Shown here: piece by piece, positions 17,228 to 25,441 of the stretch | Numbering within the stretch: position 1 is the first letter of the stretch | Layout: each line of letters begins with the position of its first letter | Assembly (NCBI GenBank): GCA_963792205.1 | Contig: CAWBVI010000002.1 | Span: 1,274,953 to 1,338,952 of the forward strand | Length of the DNA stretch: 64,000 nucleotides | DNA from: DATDAH01 sp963792205 | GTDB lineage: Bacteria; Actinomycetota; Acidimicrobiia; Acidimicrobiales; DATDAH01 | Direction of reading: 5' to 3' | Made by a program: the position numbers and the translations under genes | The notes under the pieces: generated by a model | What the model saw: only the letters and a program-made list of their open reading frames with translations | Told to the model about the DNA's origin: nothing | The model's database searches: none

Positions 17228-18670
17228 ATGGCCGCCCCCACGATCGACACCGCGGCCGATCCCGCGGTCGAGCCGCAGGGAGAGGTATCCGGGCCCTCCG
17301 GGGTCTCGCTCGCGGCGCTCGGTGGCCTGGTGGTCACCGTGGCCGGCCTGTTCATCGGGCTGCAACCGCTCCGGGACAACAGCTTCCTGACCCACCTGGC
17401 CACCGGTCGCCTCATCCTCGAGTCGGGCTCGGTCCCGACCGCGGACCCCTACAGCTTCACCGCCCTCGGCGAACCGTGGACGGTTCAGAGCTGGCTGGCC
17501 TCGGTCCTCTACGCGGGGGTCGAGGAGGTCGCCGGCTACGTCGGCATCCGCGTCCTCGTCGCCGTGGTGACGGCCCTGCTGGCCTACCTCTTGTGGCGCC
17601 TGACCGAGCCGGCCGGCGCCGTGATCGCCCGGGTGGCGCTGGCGCTGCCCGTCCTCGTGATCGGCTCCGCCACCTGGAGCGAGCGCCCGATGCTGTTCGG
17701 CCTCGTCGGCCTGGCGGCGGTGTGGCTGCTGGCCGACGGCCACGGGCGGGCCTGGTTCGCGGTGCCCCTGTTCTGGGCCTGGGTGAATCTGCACGGCTCG
17801 TTCCCGCTCGGGGGCGTCCTGCTCGTGTGCCTGGTCCTCGGGCGGTGGCTGGACCGCCGGTCGCCGCGGCACGAGCTGCAGCTGCTCGGCTGGTCAGTGG
17901 TCGGGATCCTGCTCGGCGGGCTCAACCCCGTCGGTCCCCGCCTGATCGTCTTCCCGCTGGAGCTGATCTCCAAGTCCGAAGCGCTCAGCACGATCAAGGA
18001 GTGGCGGCCGCCGGACTACGCGGACCTCGGTCCGCAGGTGCTCCTGCTGTTGGCCCTGGTCGCCGGGGCGGCGTTCCTGCGCCGGCGGACCTTCCGCCAG
18101 GTCGTGCCGGCCGTCGCGTTCCTCGCCATGGCCCTGCTTGGCGCCCGCAACATCGGTCCTGCGGCCATCGTCCTGCTCGCGGCCGTCGCCCCGTCGTTGC
18201 GGGGGATCGGCAGCGACGAGGGCCAGGAGGCCCGTCCGGTCTTCGGGCTCGCCGCCGCGGCGATCGTGCTGGTCGCCGGGATCGCCGCGGCCGGCTCACT
18301 GCGGGGCCCCGACACCGACCTGGTGGGCTACCCGACCGAGGCCGTGGCCTGGATGGCGGGGGAGCAGATGCTCACGCCCGACGCCCGGATCGTGACCCGG
18401 GACTTCGCCGGCAACTACCTGGAGGCCCGGTACGGGACCGAGGTCCCGGTGTTCATGGACGACCGCTACGACATGTTCCCGATCGAGGTGATCCGCGACT
18501 ACCGCACCCTCATGGACGTCGACGAGGACTGGCCCGAGGTGCTCACCCGCTGGCAGGCCGATGCGGTCCTCTGGGACCGCGAAGCGGACCTGTTCGACGA
18601 GATCGAAGTATCCGACGACTGGGATGTGGTCTACGAGGACGAGATGTGGGCCGTCTTCGTTCCCAACTGA
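17228..18670 (+). CDS. polytopic membrane protein, possible GT-C-type glycosyltransferase
   Basis: A 480-residue protein with about ten predicted membrane helices and a soluble C-terminal domain of roughly 130 residues (from VAWMAGEQMLTPDARIV to the end). The first loop after helix 1 reads LRDNSFLTHLATGRLILE, followed by PTADPYSF and EPWTVQSWLASVLY, the kind of loop that holds the catalytic acid in GT-C glycosyltransferases. It lies between tadC and flp with a short spacer, so glycosylation of the pilin or another surface part is a reasonable guess, but no transferase activity is proven by the sequence. Confidence 0.6.
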   Translation: MAAPTIDTAADPAVEPQGEVSGPSGVSLAALGGLVVTVAGLFIGLQPLRDNSFLTHLATGRLILESGSVPTADPYSFTALGEPWTVQSWLASVLYAGVEEVAGYVGIRVLVAVVTALLAYLLWRLTEPAGAVIARVALALPVLVIGSATWSERPMLFGLVGLAAVWLLADGHGRAWFAVPLFWAWVNLHGSFPLGGVLLVCLVLGRWLDRRSPRHELQLLGWSVVGILLGGLNPVGPRLIVFPLELISKSEALSTIKEWRPPDYADLGPQVLLLLALVAGAAFLRRRTFRQVVPAVAFLAMALLGARNIGPAAIVLLAAVAPSLRGIGSDEGQEARPVFGLAAAAIVLVAGIAAAGSLRGPDTDLVGYPTEAVAWMAGEQMLTPDARIVTRDFAGNYLEARYGTEVPVFMDDRYDMFPIEVIRDYRTLMDVDEDWPEVLTRWQADAVLWDREADLFDEIEVSDDWDVVYEDEMWAVFVPN

Positions 18671-18770
18671 GGTGGCCTGAGGACTTCAGTTCACCCCCCG
18701 AATGTGCCGATATTCAAAGGGAGCACCCTCTGTTCCGGCGGGGTGTCGTACAGCACCGAGGAGACATCCG

Positions 18771-18962
18771 ATGACCTTGACCAGAAGCCATTCGCCTCCA
18801 ACGAGGCGGCGAGGCCGCGGCGATCGAGCCGCGAGCCTGGTGGAGTACGCCATGGTGATCGCCTTGATCGCGTTTGTGTGCATCACGGCAATCTCGTTCT
18901 TCGGCAGCTCCAATGCCGGCAGTGTCAACTCCTCAGCGGATTCGATCGTTACCGCCGGATGA
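18771..18962 (+). CDS. flp: Flp/PilA-type pilin precursor
   Basis: A 63-residue prepilin. A basic leader (SHSPPTRRRGRGDR) is followed by ASLVEYAMVIALIAFVCITA, the conserved E5-Y6 helix of Flp pilins, and a short polar tail. Cleavage should precede ASLVEY; the -1 residue is Ala, where Flp pilins usually have Gly. The ATG start was chosen for the GAGGAG site about 7 nt upstream rather than an earlier in-frame start. Last gene of the Tad operon and followed by a strong terminator. The prepilin peptidase gene is not in the window. Confidence 0.9.
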   Translation: MTLTRSHSPPTRRRGRGDRAASLVEYAMVIALIAFVCITAISFFGSSNAGSVNSSADSIVTAG

Positions 18963-18980
18963 TCGTCCGCTGAAGGATGT

Positions 18981-19026
18981 CGAATGGGGCGTCCCCTCCC
19001 GGGGGCGCCCCATTCGGTGCCTTTTG
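18981..19026 (+). terminator. strong rho-independent terminator after flp
   Basis: Arms CGAATGGGGCG and CGCCCCATTCG, with further inner pairing of the C- and G-runs around TCCC, followed by a TTTT run at 19022-19025. It closes the pilus operon. Confidence 0.9.
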
Positions 19027-19045
19027 GGGGCGGTAGCGTCGGGGT

Positions 19046-19780
19046 GTGGCGCGGAGCCCGGCTGAGGCACTTGGTCCGAGCTACTTCGACGTGTACCGGG
19101 GCCTGAACCGGCCCGTCGACTTCGAGGAGTTCGTGACCATCTGCCGGGCCCAGGGGCTGGTCGCGCCCACCGACCGCATGTTCCGCCACGTGCGGCGGCT
19201 GTTCCGGAGCCGACAGCCGACCTACCTCAGCATGAACGCCCTCGACGTCGAGCTGAAGAACCAGCGGGCGTCGTGGACCGTCGACCGGGTCGAGGGGCTC
19301 GTCGACGACCGGCGGGTCGAGACCGCCCACCTCGAGTTCAAGCGTGAGCCGGACGGCGCGTCCACGACCTCCAAGCCGTGGGCGGCCGTGGCCAACGCCG
19401 GTGGTGGTGCCGTGGTCTACGGCATCGACGAGGACGACCTGTCCCGGGCGTCCAAGGCCGTTCCCATCGACCTCGACGGCCTGCGCGAGCGCTTCGAGCA
19501 GATCAACCGGAACATCGACCCGCCGGTCGACCTCACCATCGAGGTCCTCCCGATCGATCCCAGCGAGCGGGGCTTCTGCGTCGTGGTCGTGGGTCCCGCC
19601 GTGCCGGGCCGCATCCACCTCGTCGATCACCGGGCCCCGACGAGGAATGGCACCACCACCCGCTACATGACCTCCGAGGAGGTCCGGCGCTGGATCATCG
19701 AGTCCTACGGCCTGGCCCCCGAGCCCGACGAGGAACCGCCCGAGGCGGAGGAGCCCCCGCCCCAGCTCCCGCTGGACTGA
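19046..19780 (+). CDS. AlbA_2 / Schlafen-like domain protein
   Basis: A 244-residue protein with a helical N-terminal third, then an AlbA_2-like domain (about 95-215): HLEFKREP, WAAVANAGGGAVVYGID, RGFCVVVVGPAVPGRIHLV. Proteins of this family (PF04326) bind nucleic acid or nucleotides and often act in regulation or defence; the exact role is unknown. The C terminus is rich in Pro and Glu. The GTG start is 6 nt after a TAGCGT box (19034-19039), pointing to a leaderless transcript. It stands alone between the pilin terminator and the convergent two-component genes. Confidence 0.7.
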   Translation: MARSPAEALGPSYFDVYRGLNRPVDFEEFVTICRAQGLVAPTDRMFRHVRRLFRSRQPTYLSMNALDVELKNQRASWTVDRVEGLVDDRRVETAHLEFKREPDGASTTSKPWAAVANAGGGAVVYGIDEDDLSRASKAVPIDLDGLRERFEQINRNIDPPVDLTIEVLPIDPSERGFCVVVVGPAVPGRIHLVDHRAPTRNGTTTRYMTSEEVRRWIIESYGLAPEPDEEPPEAEEPPPQLPLD

Positions 19781-19799
19781 CAGCAGCTGGAGGGTGGCG

Positions 19800-20513
19800 T
19801 CAGTCGAGGTGGACGATGCCCATGCGCACGGCCTGGAGGACGGCCTGCGTGCGGTCCCGGGCGTCGAGCTTCTGGTAGATCGACGCCAGGTGGTTCTTCA
19901 CCGTCTTGTGGCTGATGTAGAGCTGCTCGGCCACCTCGGGGGTGGAACACCCGTTGGCGATGAGCTGGAGGACCTCCTCCTCCCGGCGGGTGACCACCCG
20001 CTGCTCCTCGCTGGTGGCGGGCTCGTCGAGCTTGCGCACCTCGTCGAGCATGGAGGCGGCGAGGTTCGGGGAGATGATCGTCTCGCCCGAGGCGGCCATG
20101 CGGACGGCGTCGGCGATCTCCCGCGTGGAGCAGTCCTTCACCAGGTAGCCGCTGGCGCCGGCCCGGATGGCCGAGGCCAGGACGTCCTCGTCGGCGTGCA
20201 TGGTCAGCATGACGACCCGCACGTTCGGCAGCGCGGCCCGGATCTCCCGGGTGGCGCCGACACCATCGAGCTCGGGCATGGTCACGTCCATCAGGACGAC
20301 GTCGGGCTGCAGCCGGTGGGCCAGCTCGACGGCCTGGGCGCCGTCGGCGGCCTCGCCGACGACGCTGAAGCCCTGCTCGGTCATCGAACGGCGCAGGCCT
20401 TCGCGCAGCATGCGGTGGTCGTCGGCCAGCATCAGGCGGACCGAGGCGGGGTCGGCCAGCCCGTGGCGCCCGATGCCGTCGCCGGCGGCTGAGGTGGGTG
20501 CATGGAGGCTCAT
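19800..20513 (-). CDS. NarL/LuxR-family response regulator
   Basis: A 237-residue response regulator: receiver domain with acidic pair DD about residues 32-33 and phosphoacceptor D76 (VVLMDVTMPELDG), LTMHAD and a YLVKD lysine, then a LuxR-type helix-turn-helix at the C terminus (RREEEVLQLIANGCSTPEVAEQL, SHKTVKNHLASIYQKL). The ATG start is one nt after the kinase stop, so the pair is co-transcribed. The signal and target genes are unknown. Confidence 0.93.
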   Translation of the reverse strand: MSLHAPTSAAGDGIGRHGLADPASVRLMLADDHRMLREGLRRSMTEQGFSVVGEAADGAQAVELAHRLQPDVVLMDVTMPELDGVGATREIRAALPNVRVVMLTMHADEDVLASAIRAGASGYLVKDCSTREIADAVRMAASGETIISPNLAASMLDEVRKLDEPATSEEQRVVTRREEEVLQLIANGCSTPEVAEQLYISHKTVKNHLASIYQKLDARDRTQAVLQAVRMGIVHLD

Positions 20514-20514
20514 G

Positions 20515-22293
20515 TCAGTTCCCCTGTTGGAGGAGGCAGCGAACCCGGGTCCCCCTGCCGGAGGTCGACGCCACCTCGACGGTGGCACCGATGCTCGAGG
20601 CACGCTCGCGCATGCCGAGGATCCCGTAGGAGTCGAATCGTCCGGCCGTTCCGGCTGGGAAGCCCTTGCCGTTGTCGAGCACCTCGAGGGCGGCGGACTG
20701 CCCGTTGCAGCGCCAGACCACACGGGCCTTGGAGGCTTCGGCGTGGCGCTCGACGTTCACCAGGGCCTCCTGGGCGATGCGCCACATCTCCCGCTCCTGC
20801 AGGAGCGGCAGGCGGTCGTTCTGGTCGCAGTGGACCTCGATGGCGAGGCCGCTGCGCTCGGCCACCCGGGCCGAGAAGTTCTGCAGCAGCGGTCCGAGCG
20901 GCTGCTCGTCGGAGACGTCGGTGCGGAGGTCGTAGAGGGTGTCCCGGACCTCGCCGATGACGCCCCGCACGTCGTTGCGGAGCTGGTCGAGCGAGCCGCT
21001 GAGCTCGTCGCCCCGCTCCTGGGAATCGACGATGCGGTCCAACTCGAAGGCGAGGTAGGCCAGGGACTGCCCGATCCGGTCGTGCAGGTCGCGGGCGATC
21101 CGGGTGCGCTCCTCGTCGGCGCCGACCGTGCGCAGGCGGGAGAACCATCGAGCGTTGTCCAGGGCGAGCGCCGCCGGCTCGACGAAGCCGCCCAGCAGCT
21201 CCACGTCCCGCTGGGAGTAGCGGTGCGGGGTGCCGTGCTCGATGGCGACGAGGCCGATGGTGGCCCCCCGGGCCCGCAGCGGGGCGTAGAGGCCGGAGGC
21301 CATGGAGGGCGCCAGGCCCGGACCACCGCCGACGAGCAGGTTCGGGGCGCCGCCGACCTCACCGCTGCCGACGACCTCGCGCAGCACGGTCGGCAGGTCC
21401 TCGTGGTCGATGGCCTCGGGGAGGCGCACGCCGTGGCGGCGCATGACCGACCACTTGGAGTCGGTGTCGTCCAGCAGGAGGATGGCGACGACGTCGCTGT
21501 CGAAGAGGTCCCGCAGCCGGTTCAGCGTCGTGTCGAGCACCTCTTCCATGTCGAAGGAGGCGGGCAGGGTCTGGGCGACCCGGTGCAGCGAGAACAGCAG
21601 CGTGTTGGCGTCGGCCAGCCGGCCGAGGCGCTCCAACGCGACCGAGTGCTGGCGATCGGCCTCACCGGAGATCCGTCGGCCGTAGCCGGCGACCAGGGCG
21701 ACGAGCAGGAGTACGGAGGCCCACTGGGCGGCCAGGCGGACGGACTCGGCGTCGTAGCCCGCGGCGTCCAGGGCGGGGATCGAGACCGCGGCAGCGGCCA
21801 CGGCGGCGAGGCGGAGGCCGAAGCCGAAGCCCCGGGCGAAGCCGGCGATGGTGACCGCGGTCAGGATCGAGAAGACGAACGGCGAGTCCCAGTAGCCGGT
21901 GTTGACCACGGCCAGGATCGGGAGGACCAGCTCGGCCAGAACCAGGATGAGGCTGCGGGTGTCGCCGGTGTAGCGCAGCGGATGGACCGTGCGCAGGAGC
22001 GTGTAGCCGATCAGTACGCCGCACCACGCGACCGTGTTCCACTCGGCGTTGATGAAGGCCGGTGCGGCCAGCGCCATGGAGAGGACCGTGACGCCCCAGC
22101 GGACGGCCAGGATGGGCGGTCCGAAGGCCGTCAGCCGGTCGACGTCGTCGGCCAGCCCCGACGCCACGACCAGGGGGGCGTCGTGGAGGCCGCCCTCCCG
22201 GTTCAGGCGGGCGGTGCGGCGCAGGAAGGAGAACCGGCGGCGCGGCACATCCCCGTTGGGCCGGGGGCGGTCGGACTTGGCGAACAGGCGCAT
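20515..22293 (-). CDS. membrane-bound sensor histidine kinase (NarX/DesK-type) with GAF domain
   Basis: A 592-residue kinase. A basic N terminus is followed by about six membrane helices (residues 60-205), a GAF domain (about 235-380; LFDSDVVAILLLDD, YAPLRARGATIGLVAIE), a HisKA_3 dimerisation domain with phospho-acceptor H404 in ARDLHDRIGQSLAY, and an HATPase domain at the C terminus (ALVNVERHAEASKARV, DNGKGFP, GILGMRERASSIGA). It phosphorylates the adjacent NarL-type regulator. The ATG at 22293 was chosen because the membrane region follows directly. Divergent from coaE, with a 108-bp shared upstream region. Confidence 0.92.
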   Translation of the reverse strand: MRLFAKSDRPRPNGDVPRRRFSFLRRTARLNREGGLHDAPLVVASGLADDVDRLTAFGPPILAVRWGVTVLSMALAAPAFINAEWNTVAWCGVLIGYTLLRTVHPLRYTGDTRSLILVLAELVLPILAVVNTGYWDSPFVFSILTAVTIAGFARGFGFGLRLAAVAAAAVSIPALDAAGYDAESVRLAAQWASVLLLVALVAGYGRRISGEADRQHSVALERLGRLADANTLLFSLHRVAQTLPASFDMEEVLDTTLNRLRDLFDSDVVAILLLDDTDSKWSVMRRHGVRLPEAIDHEDLPTVLREVVGSGEVGGAPNLLVGGGPGLAPSMASGLYAPLRARGATIGLVAIEHGTPHRYSQRDVELLGGFVEPAALALDNARWFSRLRTVGADEERTRIARDLHDRIGQSLAYLAFELDRIVDSQERGDELSGSLDQLRNDVRGVIGEVRDTLYDLRTDVSDEQPLGPLLQNFSARVAERSGLAIEVHCDQNDRLPLLQEREMWRIAQEALVNVERHAEASKARVVWRCNGQSAALEVLDNGKGFPAGTAGRFDSYGILGMRERASSIGATVEVASTSGRGTRVRCLLQQGN

Positions 22294-22401
22294 GGTTGGG
22301 GCGGCGTCCCGGGCTCCGGTCGAAGGGCTACGGACCGTCTTCCATCGGCCGCGATGGCCGCTTCTGTAGCTCCTCGGAGGCCACTCGCTAGGTTCCGTCC
22401 C

Positions 22402-23073
22402 GTGATCCTGGTGGGCCTGACCGGTGGCATCGGCTCGGGGAAGTCGACGGTCTCGGCCCGGCTGGCCGAGCTGGGGGCGACGGTCATCGATGCCGACGCC
22501 ATCACCCGCGACCTGCAGCGGCCCGGTACGGACGTCTTCGCGGCGATCGTCGAGCGCTTCGGCCCCGATGTGGTGGGGGGCGACGGCGAGCTCGACCGCC
22601 CCGCGCTGGCGGCCATCGTCTTCGCCGATCCGGACGAGCTGAAGGCCCTGACCACCATCGTCCACCCTGCGGTCGGGGTGGAGATCGCCGAACGGCTGAA
22701 GGCGGCCGCCCCCACCGACGACGTCGTCGTGCTCGACGTTCCGCTGCTGGTGGAATCCGGCCGCGACGACCTCGTCGGGCTGCTGGTCGTGGACGTCGAC
22801 GAGGAGATCGCCGTCCAGCGGCTGGTCGAGCACCGCGGGTTCACCGAAGCGGACGTCCGGGCCCGCATCGGCCGCCAGGCGTCCCGGGAGGACCGGCGGG
22901 CGAGGGCCGACCGGGTGCTCGACAACTCAGGCTCGGTCGAGGAGCTGCTCGCTCAGGTCGACGAGGCCTGGGCGTGGATGCGCGGCCTGCCCGCCGTGGG
23001 AGCCGAGCCGATAGGCGAGGCGACCAATGAGCACAGCGGCGCTAATCGCCAAGCGCAGCTTGGCGAGCTCTAG
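22402..23073 (+). CDS. coaE: dephospho-CoA kinase with repeat-encoded C-terminal tail
   Basis: A 223-residue P-loop kinase that phosphorylates dephospho-CoA in the last step of CoA synthesis. Walker A is GGIGSGKST (8-16), followed by VIDADAITRDLQRPG, HPAVGVEI, DVPLLVESG and RIGRQASREDR. The start is GTG, 7 nt after a TAGGTT box (22389-22394), so probably leaderless. The enzyme proper ends near residue 199. The last 24 residues (starting GAEPIGEATNEH) are encoded by copy 3 of the interspersed repeat read through in frame. coaE before uvrB is the usual actinobacterial order. Confidence 0.94.
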   Translation: MILVGLTGGIGSGKSTVSARLAELGATVIDADAITRDLQRPGTDVFAAIVERFGPDVVGGDGELDRPALAAIVFADPDELKALTTIVHPAVGVEIAERLKAAAPTDDVVVLDVPLLVESGRDDLVGLLVVDVDEEIAVQRLVEHRGFTEADVRARIGRQASREDRRARADRVLDNSGSVEELLAQVDEAWAWMRGLPAVGAEPIGEATNEHSGANRQAQLGEL

Positions 23074-23117
23074 AAGGTCCGCGCGACCACGTGCTGCCTA
23101 TCCGCGCACGTCCTTAG
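22999..23117 (+). repeat. 115-bp interspersed repeat, copy 3
   Basis: Begins GGAGCCGAGCCGA inside coaE and ends CGCGCACGTCCTTAG (119 bp). The hairpin TCGCCAAGC-GCA-GCTTGGCGA lies at 23046-23066. Unlike copy 2, the reading frame passes through the hairpin and stops at TAG 23071-23073. Confidence 0.85.
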
Positions 23118-23144
23118 CGACCGAGGCCGACGATCCGGCCGGGG

Positions 23145-25394
23145 TCAGAGACTGAAGGCGCCGAGCAGGTCGGAGTAGTCGTCGGTCCAGAGCCGGCCTT
23201 CGGGGTCCGGGAGCGGCCCCCAGCCCCGATCCGGGGTGAGTCGGGCGAGGTCGGCGCCGTCGGGGGCGAGCACGACCCAGGTCGACGACCAACGGCCGGC
23301 CTGTTCGAGGGCGGGTGACGACGGGTCGACCCGGCGCAGGCCGCTCAACCCCAGGTCGGCGGCGAGCCGGCTGATCACCGGGGCCAGGTCGAAGTAGCGG
23401 TTCGAGATGTGGATGGCCAGCAGCCCGTCGGCGCGGAGGTGGCCGACGTAGTCCTGGACGGCCTGGGCGGTGAGCAGGTGCACGGGGATGGCGTCGGAGC
23501 TGAACGCATCGAGCACCAGCACGTCGAACGTCGTGCTCGTCCGCTCGAGCGACAGCCGCCCGTCGCCGAGCACGATCTCGGTCTGGGCCTCACTGTCGCT
23601 CAGGTAGCTGAAGAGGTCGGGATCCCCGGCGATGTCGGCCACCGCCGGGTCGATCTCGTAGTAGGTGAAGGCATCGCCTGGCCGTCCGTAGGCGGCGAGG
23701 GCGCCGGTGCCGAGGCCGATCACCCCGACGGACCGGGACGCGGCGTCCTCCGTGGTGGTGAACACGTCGCCGATCGGACCGTCCGGGTGGTAGTAGCCGA
23801 GCGGGGTCCCGGGGTCGTCGGGGTCCTGCAGGCCGTGCGTGGTCGTGCCGTTGGCCAGGACGTGGCGACCGGCGGCGTCCTCGAAGGCCCGGTGGACGCC
23901 GAAGAAGGTGCGCTCGGCGTGGAGGGTGGGGTTGGGCTCGGCGACACAGGCCACCACCAGCACGCCGCCGAGGGCCACGGCGAAGGCCCTCGGGGTCCGC
24001 ACGAGGACGTAGGCGGCGGCGCCGACGAGGGCCAGGACCAGCACCGGGAGGCGAGCCGCCGTCGGGTCGTCGGCTCCTCGGGTGGCCAGCCATCCCAGCA
24101 CCAGCCCGCCCGTGATCAGCACGCCGACCAGGAGGGCGCGCCGGTCCCGCAGCACCTTCGTCACCGCGGCGGGCCGCAGGGCCACGGCGAGACCGAGGGC
24201 CAGCGGGTACTCCAGCACCGACGGGAAGGCCACCGGGGCGAGCAGGGCACCGACGATGCCGCCCAAGACCCCGCCGACCGAGATCCACAGGTAGAACTCG
24301 GTCAGGCGGTCGGCGGGCGGGCGCTCGTCGGCCAACCGGGCGTGGGCGAGGACGGCGGCGGCGAAGAAGAAGACCAGGTGGGGGAGCACCGCCAGCCACA
24401 CCGAGGTGCTCGAGGCGGCGAAGGAGGCGGCCAGGGGCACCGCCAGGAGGGCGACGGCCCGGCCCGACACGTCGATCAGCCGCGCCGTCGGGCGCCCGAA
24501 GGCCAGGACGAAGCTGAGCAGGTAGAGGGCCAGGGGGATGACCCACAGCAGCGGGATCGAGGCGATGTCCGTGCTCAGGTGGCGGGTCACGCCGAGCATC
24601 AGGAGCGAGGGGACGAACGCGAACCCCACGAGGCGCCAGCGCTGACGGCCGGTCAGGGGAGGCGAGGTGACCGCGGGCGCCGCTTCGCGGCTGCCCACGC
24701 CAGGACCGCGGCGAACCGTCCAGGCGCAGGCGGCGGTCAGCAGGACGAACGCCAGGTAGCCGACGCTCCACAGCCGGCTCTGCGCCGTGGTCGAGAGCCG
24801 GGGCTCGAGCACCAACGGATAGGCCAGCAGCGCGAGGAGGCTCCCCACGTTCCCCGCGGCGTAGAGGAAGTAGGGGTCCCCGGCGTGGCGGTGACCGGTC
24901 AGCGAGAACCAGCGCTGGAACGTGGGGCTGGCCGTGGACAGGGCCAGGAAGGGCAGGCCGACGATGACGGCGAGCACCATGAGCGTCCAGAGGGCGGGCG
25001 CGGTGCCCGGAGGCAGGCGCCAGCCGCCGGGCACGGCCAACGGCAGCGCCACCAGCGGGAGGGTCACGAGCAGGACCTGCACCGGCACCTGGCGGCCGCG
25101 GAGCCGCCGGGCCGTGAGGTGGGCGACGCCGTAGCCCACGAGCAGGGTGGCCTGGAAGAACACCATGGCCGTGTTCCAGACGTCCGGGGTGCCGCCCAGG
25201 AGCGGGGTCAGCAGCTTGGTGACCAGGGGCTGCACGAGGAAGAGCAGCGTCGAGCCGACGAAGCTGGCCACGGTGAAGAGGACCACGAGGCCCGTGCCGC
25301 CGGAAGGAGCGGTACCGAGCTCGGCGGTCTCCGCTGCCGGCTCGGTCGCGGTGATGGCGGCCACGGCGCTCCCGTCGGCCGGTGCCACCGGCAC
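23145..25394 (-). CDS. fused membrane / spermidine-synthase-like protein
   Basis: A 749-residue protein. Roughly the first 480 residues hold about twelve membrane helices; the C-terminal 230 residues form a spermidine-synthase-like Rossmann domain (VGVIGLGTGALAAYGRPGD, YYEIDPAVADIA, VLGDGRLSLERTSTTFDVLVLDAFSSDAIPVH split over adjacent strands). The architecture matches the family annotated as fused MFS/spermidine synthase; whether it makes polyamines is not established. The proline-rich SPTF and YFLYAAGNVGSLLALL segments are typical. The GTG start is 47 nt from the divergent uvrB start. Confidence 0.82.
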   Translation of the reverse strand: MPVAPADGSAVAAITATEPAAETAELGTAPSGGTGLVVLFTVASFVGSTLLFLVQPLVTKLLTPLLGGTPDVWNTAMVFFQATLLVGYGVAHLTARRLRGRQVPVQVLLVTLPLVALPLAVPGGWRLPPGTAPALWTLMVLAVIVGLPFLALSTASPTFQRWFSLTGHRHAGDPYFLYAAGNVGSLLALLAYPLVLEPRLSTTAQSRLWSVGYLAFVLLTAACAWTVRRGPGVGSREAAPAVTSPPLTGRQRWRLVGFAFVPSLLMLGVTRHLSTDIASIPLLWVIPLALYLLSFVLAFGRPTARLIDVSGRAVALLAVPLAASFAASSTSVWLAVLPHLVFFFAAAVLAHARLADERPPADRLTEFYLWISVGGVLGGIVGALLAPVAFPSVLEYPLALGLAVALRPAAVTKVLRDRRALLVGVLITGGLVLGWLATRGADDPTAARLPVLVLALVGAAAYVLVRTPRAFAVALGGVLVVACVAEPNPTLHAERTFFGVHRAFEDAAGRHVLANGTTTHGLQDPDDPGTPLGYYHPDGPIGDVFTTTEDAASRSVGVIGLGTGALAAYGRPGDAFTYYEIDPAVADIAGDPDLFSYLSDSEAQTEIVLGDGRLSLERTSTTFDVLVLDAFSSDAIPVHLLTAQAVQDYVGHLRADGLLAIHISNRYFDLAPVISRLAADLGLSGLRRVDPSSPALEQAGRWSSTWVVLAPDGADLARLTPDRGWGPLPDPEGRLWTDDYSDLLGAFSL

Positions 25395-25441
25395 CTGAGT
25401 CGGCCCCGGTGGCGGTCACGCCCCGTCGGTACCCTGCATCG

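Noticed and set aside
20167..22401. Plus-strand frame leading into coaE over 2 kb
   Set aside because: Only the part from 22402 is a real protein; the upstream part is antisense to the kinase and response regulator.
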